Assembly (NCBI GenBank): GCA_963691705.1
Contig: OY829539.1
Span: 188,501-252,500 of the forward strand
DNA length: 64,000 nucleotides
Direction of reading: 5' to 3'
Source: Viola odorata
Lineage: Eukaryota > Streptophyta > Magnoliopsida > Malpighiales > Violaceae
The translations under genes and the position numbers were made by a program. The notes beneath the pieces are model-generated. The model worked only from the letters and a program-made list of their open reading frames with translations. It had not been told where the DNA came from and ran no database searches. How positions within the stretch are numbered: position 1 is the stretch's first letter; the number at the start of each line of letters is the position of its first letter. Shown piece after piece: positions 1 to 11,969 of the stretch.

Positions 1-1821
1 CCCAAGTGGTGATGCTTTTATAGACATATTTGCATCAAATTCTTATTTTTCCTCCGATGTGTATTTTCTTATACCACTTTACTTTCCTTTTTTTTTTTTA
101 AAGGTTTTACTTTCCTTTTTGAAACATGTTTGCATAATATTTATTAATCCTTTCATCTCATAATCAGTGCGTTTCCAACGTCTCCTTCCCTCACCTTCCT
201 CCCATATCCCGCCAGTTTTCATTATTATTAATTTATTTTTTCATCAATTTATTTTATTATAAGTTTTATATTTTATTTTGTATAAACTGATTAGATTTAT
301 TAAAAAGATGAAAAAGGGCACAACAGAAATATTCACCTACGGGACCGGAATAATAAAATCGGCAAATAAAATTTAAAGAAAAACGACGACTTATTTGTTC
401 GCCCAATACCAAATACCCTGAAATCCAAAATTATATTAGTAAATTTACAGTGTTGTACTAGGTTATTGTTTTGGGAAGTTTATAAACAAAAGTAATTTGA
501 ATATTAGATAATTTCTTTATTTTCAACTTTTGATCTACTAGATATACTTTATTTTGATATATTATAAAATGCTACAGTAAAAAAACCAGCCAGTTCAATC
601 CGGTTTAATCATCTAAGATTGGCCGGTTTAATGTATGAACGGTTCCTTCTCCCACGCGTACAACTTATCAATTAGCATTTATTGCAATTATAGTTCAACT
701 ACTTGTGGGATTTCTTATTTTCTACTATATATTTAGACCTTTAGGATTTTTAGGAGAACTTCTTTGGCGATTTTACGCATTATTCCGGAACTTTGGACTA
801 GTTTTGTAACGACATTAGAGAGTTGCGATTTCGCAGTGTCTCCCTCTCCTCTTCTTCTTCTTAATTCTATTTACATTTTATACTATTCATGTTTGTTTAA
901 TTATGAGCATGAGTAGCTAAATCCTCTATTCTTAGTAAAGATCATCGAAGGTTGCGTTAGTTCCAATCGTGAAGTCTAATCATTTTTATTAAATTGTTGT
1001 AATTTGTATTCACTTGTTTATTACTTGTTTAAGTTTACGGTCAATGATTGGAGCAATGTGTGCGGGGATGAAGTTGGCGTGACCTTAGTACTCAAGGAAT
1101 GCATCCATCACATGATATATTCCTGATCTATTAGGAAACGTTTGTTGTTGATCTTGCTCAAGGAATCCTCTTCAAACAACAAATAAGTAACTAATTGACC
1201 CAATTAAGTTCCTAACCCAACTTTAGAGGATGATTATAACCCTAATTCGATAATCAACTAGGATCTCGACTCAAGACCTCTAAGTTCCTAAACCAACTTG
1301 TGTTTAGAAACCCTAGAGCGAAATAGATGATAGGGAAAGATTTGTTTTAGTTAATCAAAATTGAATTCCAATCAGCTAAGCTTAAGAGTTCTTCATTAGA
1401 ACCAAAGATGAGACACCTCACAATAATCTATTTTTATCAATGAATGTCTACTGAAAATAAAGCTCTAAGTGAGCTTATATAGTGTTACAAATGGCTAGGG
1501 TTAGTCCCACACCAAATAGAAGTCCTACGCTAACTAGAATTGAAATACTAATCCTACACCGAATAGAACTTGTACAATTCAACATTCTAATTACACAAGT
1601 AAAATGAATTTTCTTATATAACTAGACCTGATTTCTAGCTAAATAACATATTTAAATATCCAGCTAATAATAGTAAAAAAATATCCAAAATTTAACTAAG
1701 TCTTGATAAGCAAAAACAACAAGAATGGGCATACAAGCAAGCTGGCGTATTCCTTACGTTTCAAGGATCAAACAGGCTCGGATTGACTTGAAATTCAAGA
1801 TGAGACTTTATCAAAGGAAGC
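1..1821. other. Non-coding AT-rich flank with LTR-like remnants
   Basis: No coding region is supported here. The stretch 700-1060 reads like the promoter-to-U5 part of a plus-strand LTR: a TATA-like CTACTATATATTTAG at 721-735, then GAGCATGAGTAGCTAAAT at 904-921, a phrase that recurs on the minus strand in the LTR of element F (54166-55694). The stretch 1061-1640 resembles the same region of another LTR on the minus strand, with TATATAAG near 1476-1484. Neither has a partner LTR, PBS or target duplication in view, so both calls are weak. Confidence 0.3.
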
Positions 1822-3405
1822 TTAAATGATATTGACAAGCTTCACCTCTGACTTGGCCATTTCCTTCAAGAGCACCTCCTCAATCATTGCCTTCTTCTCG
1901 AGCTCCTTTTGAATGAGCAATGTCAAAGCGCCTTGCAACTTCTTGCTCCTAGCTCGTGTCAATGGGCCTTGAGGGACTGGTAGCACATCTTTGGCTCCTA
2001 GGACCACATCACCACATCATCCACAATCTTGTTTTGCCACTGACTGATCCTTTCCAGAACAACCTCAAGCTCTTTCTTTTTTTGAAAAAGCTCTTGATTG
2101 AACACAGAAGGACTCTTTTGTGCCAACAAGTTGCTCTTCTAATTTCTCGACAGATGCAACCATCCCCTCCTTCTCAGCCCGCACCATGCCCCTTTCTCGA
2201 ATGATCTCGGCCAAACGCACTTGGCAATAGTCGTAGGCAATTGCAATTTTCTCTTGAAGCTTGGAGACATGGTGACTTTCCTCCCCGAAAATCTTGGAAC
2301 TCCTCTACCATTTTCTGGATGAGCTCATTCTATTTTTCCATCTTCTCATCACCATGTTCAAACATGTATTGGAATTGACTGAGAGTTGTAAACAGACTAC
2401 TTCGAACTTTGGCAAACTGAGCAGCGTAGGGCACCTGTCGAAACTCCTCTCTATTCGCTGGATTGGTAATCATTTCAGATACCAATGTGGCGGCCAGAAT
2501 GTCTCGGCACTTGGGTTTTGACAGTCCCAGAAATTAGAAACCACCGTACCCAAGATCCTTTAAGTTCAATCGGTGGGTTACTAGACCATCCGAACCAACG
2601 GCCGACAGACTAGCATTGAGATCAAAGGGCCTTTGTTGTAGCTTATTTTTAGATAAGGACAAGGGGGGTAATCTGTGCCCCAGGAACAAAATGGAGCTGA
2701 GTGAGAGAAGAAGGAGCTACCAGTCGAGGAGGACTTGATGGTTCCACACTAACTACCTCATTAGGATAACAGGTAGTGATAGGAGTCTCGAAAATGAGAG
2801 TCTCGGTAGCCAGAGTGGCAATGGCGAGAGGAAATGAAGAAGGAGTACCAACAATCAGAACAGCGATGGGAAAATTACTTATTGCGGCAACGGCTAGAGT
2901 AACCCCGCCGGATCCAGTCGAGAGCGGAGAAAAATTAGCCACTGAGAACGGGCCGATGGGAGAAGGAGATGAGCCCACAACCTCCGTAGAAGTACACCTT
3001 TCTCATTCCTTTTCCGTTTGTTGAGGCACCCAGATGCTCGAGCAAGAAATCCTTCAAGCGACATCTTTGCAGAAGGAGTTAAGGTAGAAGAAGAAGAACC
3101 GGAAGCAACTCTGTCAAAGTCGCTAGAGTGGTAACTCACTACTGGGCGCGTTTGCACTTCAAGCTCCACAACTGCTAAATCAACCTCGTGCTCAAAGACC
3201 TCATCAGAGATATCGGCAAAGAGTGACCTAGTAGATTCAGTAACAATCGATAACTTAGGAACCGGTACTGGCTTTGGACGTACAATTCTTGCGCGAGATG
3301 AAGAGGCACTGATAGTCTTTTTTTTCTTGATAGGGGGAGTACTCTCTTGTTGGCTTTTCTTGGCCTTTCTTCTTAGAAACTCCAGTAACCAACCTTCCGG
3401 TACCT

Positions 3406-3473
3406 CTACAAAATAAAAGAAAGTATTAGTATCAGAATAATAAACTTATAGACAAGGAAATTCAGAAACTTAC
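3406..3473 (-). other. Predicted intron in the element C antisense gene
   Basis: Minus-strand donor GTAAGTTTCTG and acceptor TATTTTGTAG. The intron sits just after the conserved N-terminal domain, as do the introns at 25125-25194 and 28000-28064. In the diverged copy at 36551-37720 the acceptor AG has become AA (near 37458). Confidence 0.6.
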
Positions 3474-3901
3474 TAACTCGGCAATCCGGAAGGGGAACGC
3501 CGATGGCAAGATTCCTGGTATGGAAAGGTGTATCTATTAGCAAAAGCCTATCAGCTAGGTCATGTTCTTCGATCGATATCCCGCTCGGTTTTTTCCAATC
3601 TATCTCAGTAATTTTATCGAATTTCTAGAAATTCCATAGGAACGGTCGAACAGTCGCATCATCCCAGCAGGGGAAAATCGACACAATACTTGTTCGATAG
3701 TATAATTGGAAAAAGAGTTGGAAGAGTTATAGGGATGGATAAGGTATACCGTTTATCTCGCAAATCTGGAGGAAAGCATAGATACCGAACCAGGAGTTTG
3801 GGGATATTTGGGTTGGATTCAAATCAAAGTGAGATAACATGTTGGAGATCATAGGATGAAGGGGGAAACAAAACCCTCCAGTTTCTCGGAAGGGTACTAT
3901 T

Positions 3902-3906
3902 CAACC
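3902..3906. repeat. Target site duplication of element A (CAACC, left copy)
   Basis: CAACC directly precedes the 5' LTR and directly follows the 3' LTR (31539-31543). Five base pairs is the usual size for Ty3/Gypsy integrases. Removing A and one CAACC copy joins two parts of the element C reading frame. Confidence 0.93.
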
Positions 3907-4413
3907 TGATAACAATCAAGACAATCCTAACGGTGCTACTACACTTGCGGCTCTTGAGCCCCCATACTATATCTTCATACCGCCTGTGGACCAGCGAGGG
4001 CTTCCTAGGATGGTCGACATCAGTGGAGGGGGGACTCATGCGTCTCTATACGCACGACAGCATCCCATCCTAGGGGAGCCACGATGTTATCGCTCCCGGC
4101 AGCCCCGTCAGATATCGCTGATGATGTCACCTGTTGGTATCGCTCGTGACGTCATCACCGGGCATCGCCTATACTGTTACTGACAGGTATCGCCATCGAG
4201 GCCTATAAATACCCCTACATTTCAAACAGAAGGTAAGATCGAGATTCCCAAGCCGAACCTCTGTTACTTTAAACCCCGTACTGACTTAAGCATCGGAGTG
4301 TCTACGCCGGAGCCCCCCCTCCGGCGCTTTGCAAGTACATCCGACATCGATCGCCGCCCTTCTGACCAGCTGTAACCGCCGTTCCAATCAGACCCGATCT
4401 TCGAATCTTATCA
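3907..4413 (+). repeat. 5' LTR of element A
   Basis: 507 bp, TG...CA, paired with 31034-31538. TATA box CTATAAATACC is at 4203-4213, which fixes transcription to the plus strand. The stretch before it has several TATCGC/GACGTCA-type repeats (about 4085-4195). Confidence 0.93.
4203..4213 (+). promoter_or_regulatory. TATA box of the element A LTR
   Basis: CTATAAATACC lies about 210 bp before the LTR end, and the same sequence is in the 3' LTR at 31328-31338. Transcription would start about 30 bp downstream. Confidence 0.75.
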
Positions 4414-4415
4414 AA

Positions 4416-4433
4416 TGGTACTTTCATTGAGAG
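4416..4433 (+). other. Probable primer-binding site of element A
   Basis: TGGTACTTTCATTGAGAG starts two bases after the LTR and begins with the TGG expected for pairing with a tRNA CCA end. I cannot assign the tRNA with confidence. Confidence 0.5.
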
Positions 4434-4498
4434 CTTTGGTATATTAAGTGAGCGTCCTTAATTGCCAAGCTCCGTTTAGTCTGGAGATCGGAACGGTT

Positions 4499-6639
4499 AT
4501 GACTACTGGATCGGAGCCAATCCGATCATCATCCTCTAATATCCCTTACTCAATCCGCAGACGGTTATTCCCTTTTGCTACTACTGATCTCTCTATGACG
4601 TCGCAACCAATTATTTCGGGATCTCTGGACCTCTCGGTCGGGATCGCGGGAGGAGTTGTCTCCTCGCAGACGGTCATTTCGTCATCTCAGATAGTGGGAT
4701 CTGACTTCTCCACTCCTCTTTCAAGGGGATTTACGCTTAATAATGAACATCCTTTTGCGAGTGAAATAGCGGCCCTTCATTTTCGGTTGGAATATTTGAC
4801 TGAAATGGCCACGAGAATCACGCCTGGTGCTTCCAGATCTAACGTCCCACCCCGCGTCATGTTCACCCCATCCATTGTCGCAGATCGACCCTTATCACCG
4901 TTGTTTCCGGAAAACCTCCGTATGCTTTTATCCGCGGCAGATCCCCCGGTTAGTTTTGTGCAGCTCACTCAAGAGTAGAGGCTTACGTACCACAGATACA
5001 GCAAGGTCTCCTCCCGCAGGGAGATAGGCAACTTGAGGAGGTTAGGAACCGTTGGGACGGACGGAGGGAAGGAACAAATAGGAGTTTATCTCCCGAATAT
5101 AGTGAAAGATCCAGTAGCCGAAGGTATAGAAGTCGTTCGCCCAGGAGTCACAGTCGATCTCCTAGGCGACATCTTACGCCAGAACCACGAAATAGGGGAC
5201 GTCAGGCTGAAATATCTCCCCCGTGTCATGCGCGTGAAATTCTGGATGATACATCGGGCCACCCATTTAGCCGTCGAATAAGGCGTCACAGGGTCAGCCG
5301 ACGCGTGAAGCTTCCCGCTGATACTTATGATGGCACTAAGGATCCCATTTCGTATATCAATAAAGTGAAGGATTTCGTTCAGTTTCAGAGCCACAGTGAT
5401 GCGGCGTTATGCCAAATATTTGTTATGACGTTATCGGGTGTAGCGCGTCTCTGGTTTGAAGGTCTCCCTAGTGGATCCATTAGTAATTTTTCGCAGTTGG
5501 AATCTAAATTCCGGAGCAGATTTAGTACGGCAATTCCAATCAGGAAATCTACCGCCGCGTTATTTGACATACAACGAATGCCTCAAGAAACCTTAAAGGA
5601 ATTTCTCAGCCGCTTCGATTTGGAAATGTCATTAACGTCGGGCGTTACTATTGATTTCGCTATAGAAGCCCTGAAAAGGAACTGCCGCTACGGAAAGCTG
5701 AAAGACGTGCTTATGGTGGATCCTCCAGTGACTTTAGATGCATTGAGACTTAAAGCCCACAATTATGCGAAAATAGAAGAAGAAGAAAACAGAGATAAAA
5801 CTTATAATGTGCCGTTTGGAGCATCTCAAATTACCGCCGCTCCTGCTAATCCCCTTCCTGGAGACCTTTTTATCGATGATTACGCTCGGCGGAAGGATCA
5901 TATCCCCAAGACCTCCAACAGACAAAAAGGTCATTCTTCGAAGGGAAAGACCAGTGGGTCCCCCACTCGACGCCAAGGTGATTCTTATAAAAATTGGACG
6001 TACGACCCAGATTTTCCTTCCCTAAATGTACCAAGGGCAGAGATTCTAGCGATAGCGGAACAGCGAAACCTTCCCATTCGCTACCCTGCGCCTACAAAAC
6101 CAGGGGTACTTCTAGGAAGAAGAGAAAATGCTTACTGTAAATTCCACAAAGCCAGGGGACATTCCACCGAGGCGTGCAGAGAATTAAAATCGGTAATAGA
6201 ATATCTGGTGGAAGAGGGATATTTAGGAGAATTTGCAACCCAAGTAAGAGAAGACGCCCGAAATAATCCTATGAAAAGGACGGCAGATGAACGACCAGTT
6301 CCCCCTCGCGTTCCGCAAAGGGATAACGCTCCTGGAGGAAAAGGTGGAGAAAATCTCACGATAAATGATGAAAATATCCCTATGATTAACATTATCGCGG
6401 GAGGAACCCCTTATATGGACGAATCAAAGCATCCTACGATCGCGAAAGGAGAAAAACGTGCACGAGATGGTACGACGAAAAAAGGAGGAGCGATAGGCAT
6501 CTTGGATCGAATGATATTATCCTTTTCCGAAGAAGATGAAAAGGCGTTGTCTATCCGCACAATGATGCATTGGTGGTTACGCCCGTCATCACCAGTCATG
6601 GAATCAGAAGAACCCTTATTGATAACGGGAGTGCAGTGA
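4499..6639 (+). pseudogene. gag: Element A gag (frameshifted)
   Basis: This encoded the capsid/nucleocapsid precursor that packages element RNA into cytoplasmic particles. The N-terminal part runs from ATG 4499 to a stop at 4976-4978. A one-base shift there moves the gene to the frame that continues through an Arg/Ser-rich stretch (about 5095-5200, SRSPRR-type) into the Retrotrans_gag domain (about 5310-5790, with LSGVARLWFEGLP). A zinc knuckle, CKFHKARGHSTEAC, is near 6138-6180. A second one-base shift near 6555 separates gag from protease; in the other frame the text continues straight into the protease. Two independent frameshifts make this a pseudogene. Family assignment is firm; the exact start is inferred. 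Confidence 0.85.
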
Positions 6640-9005
6640 ACCTCTTTTCGCTGGAAGCGTACAATCTCATGAAACACCCCGACAACGAGTTAATGCCTAG
6701 CAAACGGCCTATAATCGGCGTTGATGGGGTTCCAATCCCTGTCACGGGGGTAATCACTTTGCCCGTATATTTCCGAGAAGATACCTATAAACGATCAGAG
6801 AACTTGTTGTTCCTAGTCGTGGACTTAAATTTGCCCTACAATGTCATACTCGGGCGACCTTTTCTCAACTGCTTTGGAGCGGTGATATCTCAGAAGCATC
6901 TAAAAATGAAATACCCCTCCTGGGATGGGGTGGTATCAATAAAGGGTGACCAAAAGCTGGCGGCGGAATGCTACTCGCTCATGACTCAAAGGAGCTGCGA
7001 TAGGTATATGTGTATAGCAGCGGACCCCTACGAGCAGGTTGATGAGAAGCGCGCCCAACCTCTGGACAAAATGGTACCTGTTCCAGTAGTCGGCATCAAG
7101 GAAGCAAGCTTCCTGGTCAGCGAGAAACTCAGTGCAGCGGAAAACCTTCAACTGGCCCGGCTACTAAACAAATGCCAAGGAGATTTCGCGTGGAAGCCCG
7201 CAGACATGCCAGGTATATCGCGTGAAATAGCCGAGCATCGGCTTAATGTTGACCCAGATGCCAGGCCGGTTCAGCAAAAGCGACGTGCCTTCTCTAGTGA
7301 AAAGGCGTCGGCCGTGGACAAAGAAGTAGTAAAGCTCCTTGACGCAGGGTTCATCCGCGAAGTTCAATATCCCACCTGGTTAGCGAACCCTGTCCTTGTT
7401 CCTAAACCCAATGGGGATTGGCGCATGTGCATCGACTTCACCGATTTGAACGATGCCTGCCCCACTTCTTCGTATAGATCAGTTAGTTGATCAGACCGCC
7501 GGGTACGCTTATTTAAGTTCACTGGACGCCAACTCTGGATACCATCAGATCCCCATGGCCCTGGAAGATGAGGAAAAGACTGCCTTTCTCACCCCAAAGG
7601 CCACGTACTGTTACACGGCGATACCGTTTGGGCTGAAGAACGCTGGGGCAATGTTCCAACGTATGACAAACAGGATATTCGAAGAACAAATAGGGAGGAA
7701 TGTGGAAGCATACGTTGACGATATACTGGTAAGGAGCGCGAACTTTCAGGATTACCTGCGGGACTTAAAGGAAGTCTTTGACGTGATGAAAAGGTATCGC
7801 ATGAAGCTAAACCCCCGAAAATGCATGTTTGCATTTCAGACGGGAAAATTCTTGGGCTACGTGGTCAGCCAAAAAGGGATCCAGCCTAACCCTTCAAAGG
7901 TTAAAGCCATACAAGATATGATATCGCCAAGAACCGTTAAGGAGGTGCAAAGGCTGACTGGGCGAGTTATCGCCCTTGGGCGATTCATTTCCAAGCAAGG
8001 AGAGAAATATCTTCCCTTTTTCAAAGTCATACGCAAGAAAGCCTCGTTTGGGTGGACCCCGAAATGTGAGGAGGCATTTGTCAGCCTAAAGGATTACCTA
8101 TCGTCTGACCTACTACTGACGAGACCCGAAGCAGGTGATACCTTATATTTGTATCTTGGCGCTGCAGACGAAGTGGTCAGTGCCGTCCTCGTTCGTGACG
8201 ATAACCACTCTCACCGTCCGATCTATTTTGTGAGTTATGTCCTGAAGGATGCAGAGTTGCGATACGCACGAATTGAAAAAATAGCGTTCGCTCTTATACA
8301 GGCTACCCGCAAAATGGACCGATATTTCCAGTCTTACTCCATTATCGTGCTTATGGACCAGCCTCTGAAAAGAATATTTCGAAAGCCTGAATCTTCAGGA
8401 AGAATGTTGATCTGGGCGCTTGAACTAGAACAGTATGGGTTGAGGTATCAGTCCCGACCGTCCGTAAAGGCTCAGATCCTGGCCGATTTCATAGCGGAAT
8501 GTACCTTTACAGAGGATCTTTTGGCCGGTGTGCCTGAAGCGGAATGGGGCGATATGGATCTCCCGTTTTCGGAAACCTATACGGACCTCTGGATCATTCA
8601 TGTGGATGGAGCCAAGAACCAAGAACTAGCAGGAGCCGGAATCTTCATAAATGGACCGCACGACATGCGGATTCGATATGCGATCCGAATCCTACAGCCG
8701 TTATCCAATAATGCGGCAGAGTATGAGGCGTTGCTGGCCGGGCTCAGAATAGGGAAAGGAATTTCTTCCAAAGGAAGGCATGATACTGGAAGGACAGGAG
8801 ACCTGCGTCTAAAAATCTGTGGTGATTCCAAGTTGATAATTGACCAGGTCTTGGGGCACTCTCAAGCCCGGGAACCCATCATGATCCAATATCTCACCAA
8901 GGTAAAGTGAGAATTATTGGAGATAAAGAAAGAGGGCATGCAAGTCAGCTTCGAGCACATTCCCAGGGAGGAAAACGCTGAGGCAGACAACCTTGCCAAG
9001 TTGGC
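6560..9005 (+). pseudogene. pol: Element A protease, reverse transcriptase and RNase H (frameshifted)
   Basis: The aspartic protease motif LIDNGSAVN is near 6615-6640 and the flap-end motif ILGRPF near 6848-6865. The RT has WRMCIDFTDLNDACP, then a frameshift at about 7455-7470, then LDANSGYHQI, the catalytic AYVDDIL (about 7708-7730) and GRFISKQGEKYLPFF. Two RNase H regions follow: a degenerate one (about 8140-8500) and a second with HVDGAKN, NNAAEYEALL, CGDSKLIID and EADNLAKLA (about 8600-9005). A second, archaeal-type RNase H is characteristic of the Tat clade. An in-frame TGA at 8908-8910 (probably CGA to TGA, a CpG change) cuts the second RNase H. Dead copy. Confidence 0.88.
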
Positions 9006-10205
9006 CGCGAACCCGGAAGCATCCATACCCAAAGGTGTATATTACTGTGAGCTATCGGTACCGTCCTTCATGGAAGAGCAAGCATCTTTATGTGTGGAAG
9101 AGCATGAGAATGACTGGCGAATTCCCGTAATCAAATACTTGAAACATGAGGAACTGCCTGAGGATACCGCTGAAAAGAAGAAGGTGCTAAAACAGGCAGC
9201 TCGCTGTACATACTATGACGGGGATTTAGTTCGGAGGTGTTTTTCTCACCCAGCCGCCAAATGTATAACTGAGCAAGAGGGTCTTCACACCTTGCGCGAA
9301 ATCCATGAAGGGGTATGTGGTATGCACGTATCGGGTGGCACCCTGGCGGCACAAGTCTTCAGATCTGGATTCTACTGGCCCACCATCCGGAGAGATTGCC
9401 ACAACTATGTGCAAACTTGCCCTAAATGCCAGGAGTTTGCTAAAATTCCTCGGCGACCTGCCACTAAAATATCTGAAATTATCGCCCCTTGTCCTTTTGC
9501 TAAATGGGGGATCGATATCCTAGGCCCATTCCCAAAGGCAAGGTCAGCGATAACGGAACGCAATTCACCAGCCAATTCTTCAAAGACCAGTGCTCAGAAT
9601 TTGGGATCGAGCAACGATTTTCCTCCGTGGCTCATCCGTAAACTAATGGACAGGCGGAAGTAACCAATCGGAGCATGCTCAGCGGTATCAAGAAAAACCT
9701 AGAGGGGTCTAAAAAGAAATGGGCTGATGAGCTGCCATACGTGATGTGGGCGTACCGCATGACCGTTAAGACTAGCATCGGAGAAACACCCTTCGCGTTG
9801 ACCTTTGGGATCGAAGCTGTTACACCGGTGGAAATTGGAACCATGAGCCTACGGGTGGCTCACTTTCGAGAGGAACTGAATGAGGAAAGGTTACGAGCTA
9901 ACCTGGACGCGTTACCAGAGGTCCGAGAAGAAATCCTTCTGAAAACGCAGCATTATAAACAAAAAATGGCCCGTTATCATAACAGGCGGGTTAAAGAGCG
10001 GTTGCTGAAGGCCGGTGACCTGGTGCTCAGAGACAAGCGAGCGGCTGGCCAACGTATGGGAAAACTCAGTCCAAACTGGGATGGACCGTATCGCGTCACC
10101 CACGTTGTCGGGAAAGGAGCCTATCATCTAGAGACGCTCGATGGTACGCCCTTATCCAACTCTTGGAATATCGCTCGCTTGAAGTTATATTATCCTAGAA
10201 TTTAA
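9006..10205 (+). pseudogene. int: Element A integrase with deleted catalytic core segment
   Basis: The integrase would insert element DNA in the nucleus. The HHCC zinc-binding domain is intact (HEGVCGMHVSGG through CPKCQEF, about 9300-9440). The core begins with WGIDILGPFPKA (about 9507-9540) but jumps directly to a VSDNGTQF-like stretch (about 9545-9570, other frame). The usual 50-60 residues between the first and second catalytic Asp are missing, so there is an internal deletion plus frameshifts. The C-terminal part (9675-10205) is open and ends SWNIARLKLYYPRI, typical for this lineage. The enzyme cannot be functional. Confidence 0.85.
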
Positions 10206-10297
10206 TTTTATCTGCACCTTTGATTTATGCCAACCCTAACCATGACTAACGCTCGAGGAAAGAGCTTTATTGGGTGTTTGTGGTTGCCTTTGTGCAG

Positions 10298-10312
10298 ATA
10301 AAAAAGGGGGTA
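10298..10312 (+). other. Polypurine tract just after element A pol
   Basis: GATAAAAAAGGGGG lies 90-105 bp after the pol stop. It looks like an LTR-type or central polypurine tract, but the 3' LTR is more than 8 kb away even without element B. Confidence 0.45.
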
Positions 10313-10314
10313 TC

Positions 10315-10765
10315 TTGGGAAGTGAAAAGTCCTATCCTTGTGATGGCCGGTCTTGATCAGATGGCCCACTAAGTGAGGGCACGACCCAACATACCTTGAA
10401 TTAGCGTCGGATTGAAAGATCCTGGACGCCCCCGGGGGTGAAAAGTCCTATCCTTGTGATGACCGATCTTGATCAGATGGCTCATTAAGTGAGGGCACTA
10501 CCCGGTATCTTTGGGAGTGAAAAGCCCTTTTCTTGTACTGACCGTTCTCATGGAGACGACCCATCAAGACAAGGCACGCCCCAAAGAAATAGAAACTCCG
10601 TCCTAGAAACAAGAATCCTATCTTAACGGCTGGGCTGTTGCAACCAGGTCATTAAGTAAGGACACGGTTCTAGACGTGAGGACAACGCCCAAAAGTGAAG
10701 ATTCCCCAGCCTTGTGATAGTCGTCCCGATCCGACAGCTCACTAAGATGAGGCACTTTTCGGGCC
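10315..10765 (+). repeat. Degenerate tandem repeat after element A pol
   Basis: About five degenerate copies of a unit containing GTGAAAAGTCCTATCCTTGT, GATCAGATGGC and TAAGTGAGGGCAC start near 10320, 10436, 10516, 10600 and 10695. Spacing varies between about 80 and 116 bp. This is the post-pol hypervariable region of element A. Confidence 0.75.
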
Positions 10766-11325
10766 GATCGTGAAAGGAGGGAAACGCGGAGAATCGCGAA
10801 ATTCCAGCTAGTAACCAGATGTGTAACCCCTGGTGAAGTATAGAGCTGATAGTGAAAGCGATTCACGCGGGTTCCATGATAATGCCCTATGACGGCAGCG
10901 GAAAAGCTCCTACGGGTAATTACTATCTCTCGTAACACGTTTTTGTTACTGATGGTTTACAATTAGAAATGTGCAGAATACTTTTCGGGCAGCGAAAGGA
11001 GTGATGATTGCGTTAGCAGTAATTTCGTAAGGCTTACTAAGAAGGCTAACCCGATACCGACCTCGGTAATTTCAGTGGGAACACTAAAGATCTGCTCGAG
11101 AAAGTAAGCGCATCGCGATAACATGGCGATGATAACGCCAAAGGAGTTTCGCGAGGAGACAATTAAATAAAAGGAAAGATAGCAATAAAGGTTGTCCACA
11201 TACATCAAAATGCTTTAAGGGGCTACAGACTCCAGTGTTCAAAATAACAACGCCGCAGAAGGCAAAAAATAAAAATCTAGCGACGCTCGATCGCTGGATA
11301 AAGGGCGGCAAAGCTTCGGGGCACG
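10766..11325. other. Non-coding spacer between A pol and the antisense genes
   Basis: I see no reading frame with family similarity here. It holds the 3' ends of two convergent transcription units: gag-pol from the left and aORF1 from the right, whose stop is at 11326. Confidence 0.5.
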
Positions 11326-11969
11326 TCAACCCTCGGGGTTCCTCCGTTTCCAGCCCGCTGCTTTTGCTTGGCGAAAACCCTCCTCATTAAGATGGGCCGA
11401 TTTTTGTCTGAAAGCCGCCGAGACTTCATCGCCTTTGTACGCATCGACCCCGTGGACTTCCTCAAAGCAATTGACTAAAATAGCGGCAGTCTTCTCGACA
11501 TGCCACAGACTCCTATCGGCCGACTCTTCCTCCAGGGCGGCCTTTTCCTTGGCCAAGGACGATTTCTCATTTTCCAAGACAGTGTTTTTGGCCCTCTCCG
11601 CTGTCAAGGCATCAGAATGTTCTTTCTTTAGCTCCTGATGGGCCAGCAATAATTGCGTGCGCTCCTCCAGCAGCTTTTGCTTCTCATTCCGCTCTCGAGA
11701 TAGTTCCTCCAAAGACAAGGAAAGGGAGGCAGCCTGACGCTGCGCCTCCTCCGCCCAGTAATGGAACTTCATCATATTAGTAAAAAGGCTGGAGCGTAAT
11801 GAGTTCACCCTATCAACATCGGTCTTAGAAAGAAAAGCCTCCCGTTCCGCCGCGGACGCTAATATTTGGGAAGCTAATAAAGCGGAAACTTCGTCCGAGC
11901 CATCACCCCCCAATGCCGCCAGACCAGTATTACGGAAATCATACAGTCCAACTTGATGGGTCACAATAC
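11326..11969 (-). pseudogene. Element A antisense gene aORF1, C-terminal part (cut off by element B)
   Basis: This minus-strand frame is open for 213 codons and ends at a stop at 11326-11328. It contains a long coiled coil rich in Glu, Lys and Leu (about 11400-11800). At the junction the frame reads into element B; after removing B and one copy of the target duplication it continues in the same frame into 24185-24490. Homologous tails occur in aORF2 (26657-26990) and in C (1822-2500). The upstream exons and domain are at 24185-25906. Function is unknown; the C-terminal coiled coil suggests oligomerisation. Confidence 0.75.

Larger units (their letters stand above)
1822..3906 (-). pseudogene. 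Element C: decayed Tat-type antisense ORF (left, C-terminal part)
   Basis: On the minus strand this encodes, in broken frames, a homologue of the two antisense proteins of element A. Reading leftward from 3906 come a gypsy-type transposon domain (Pfam PF04195-like, with DLNPTQISP and a YAFLQICE-like stretch), an intron at 3406-3473 (GTAAGTTTCTG to TTTTGTAG), a Ser/Pro-rich linker (about 3400-2650) and a coiled-coil tail (about 2500-1822) resembling that of aORF1 (RSSLFTTLSQF versus RSSLFTNMMKF). Several stops and frameshifts are present. The N-terminal part lies at 31539-31945, on the other side of element A. C was therefore an older Tat-like element of which only the antisense gene is recognisable. 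The alignment is by eye. Confidence 0.7.

Noticed and set aside
5033..5281. An 82-codon plus-strand ORF in the A gag region
   Set aside because: The frame carrying the SRSPRR-type stretch and continuing into the gag domain is the coding one; this is a shadow.
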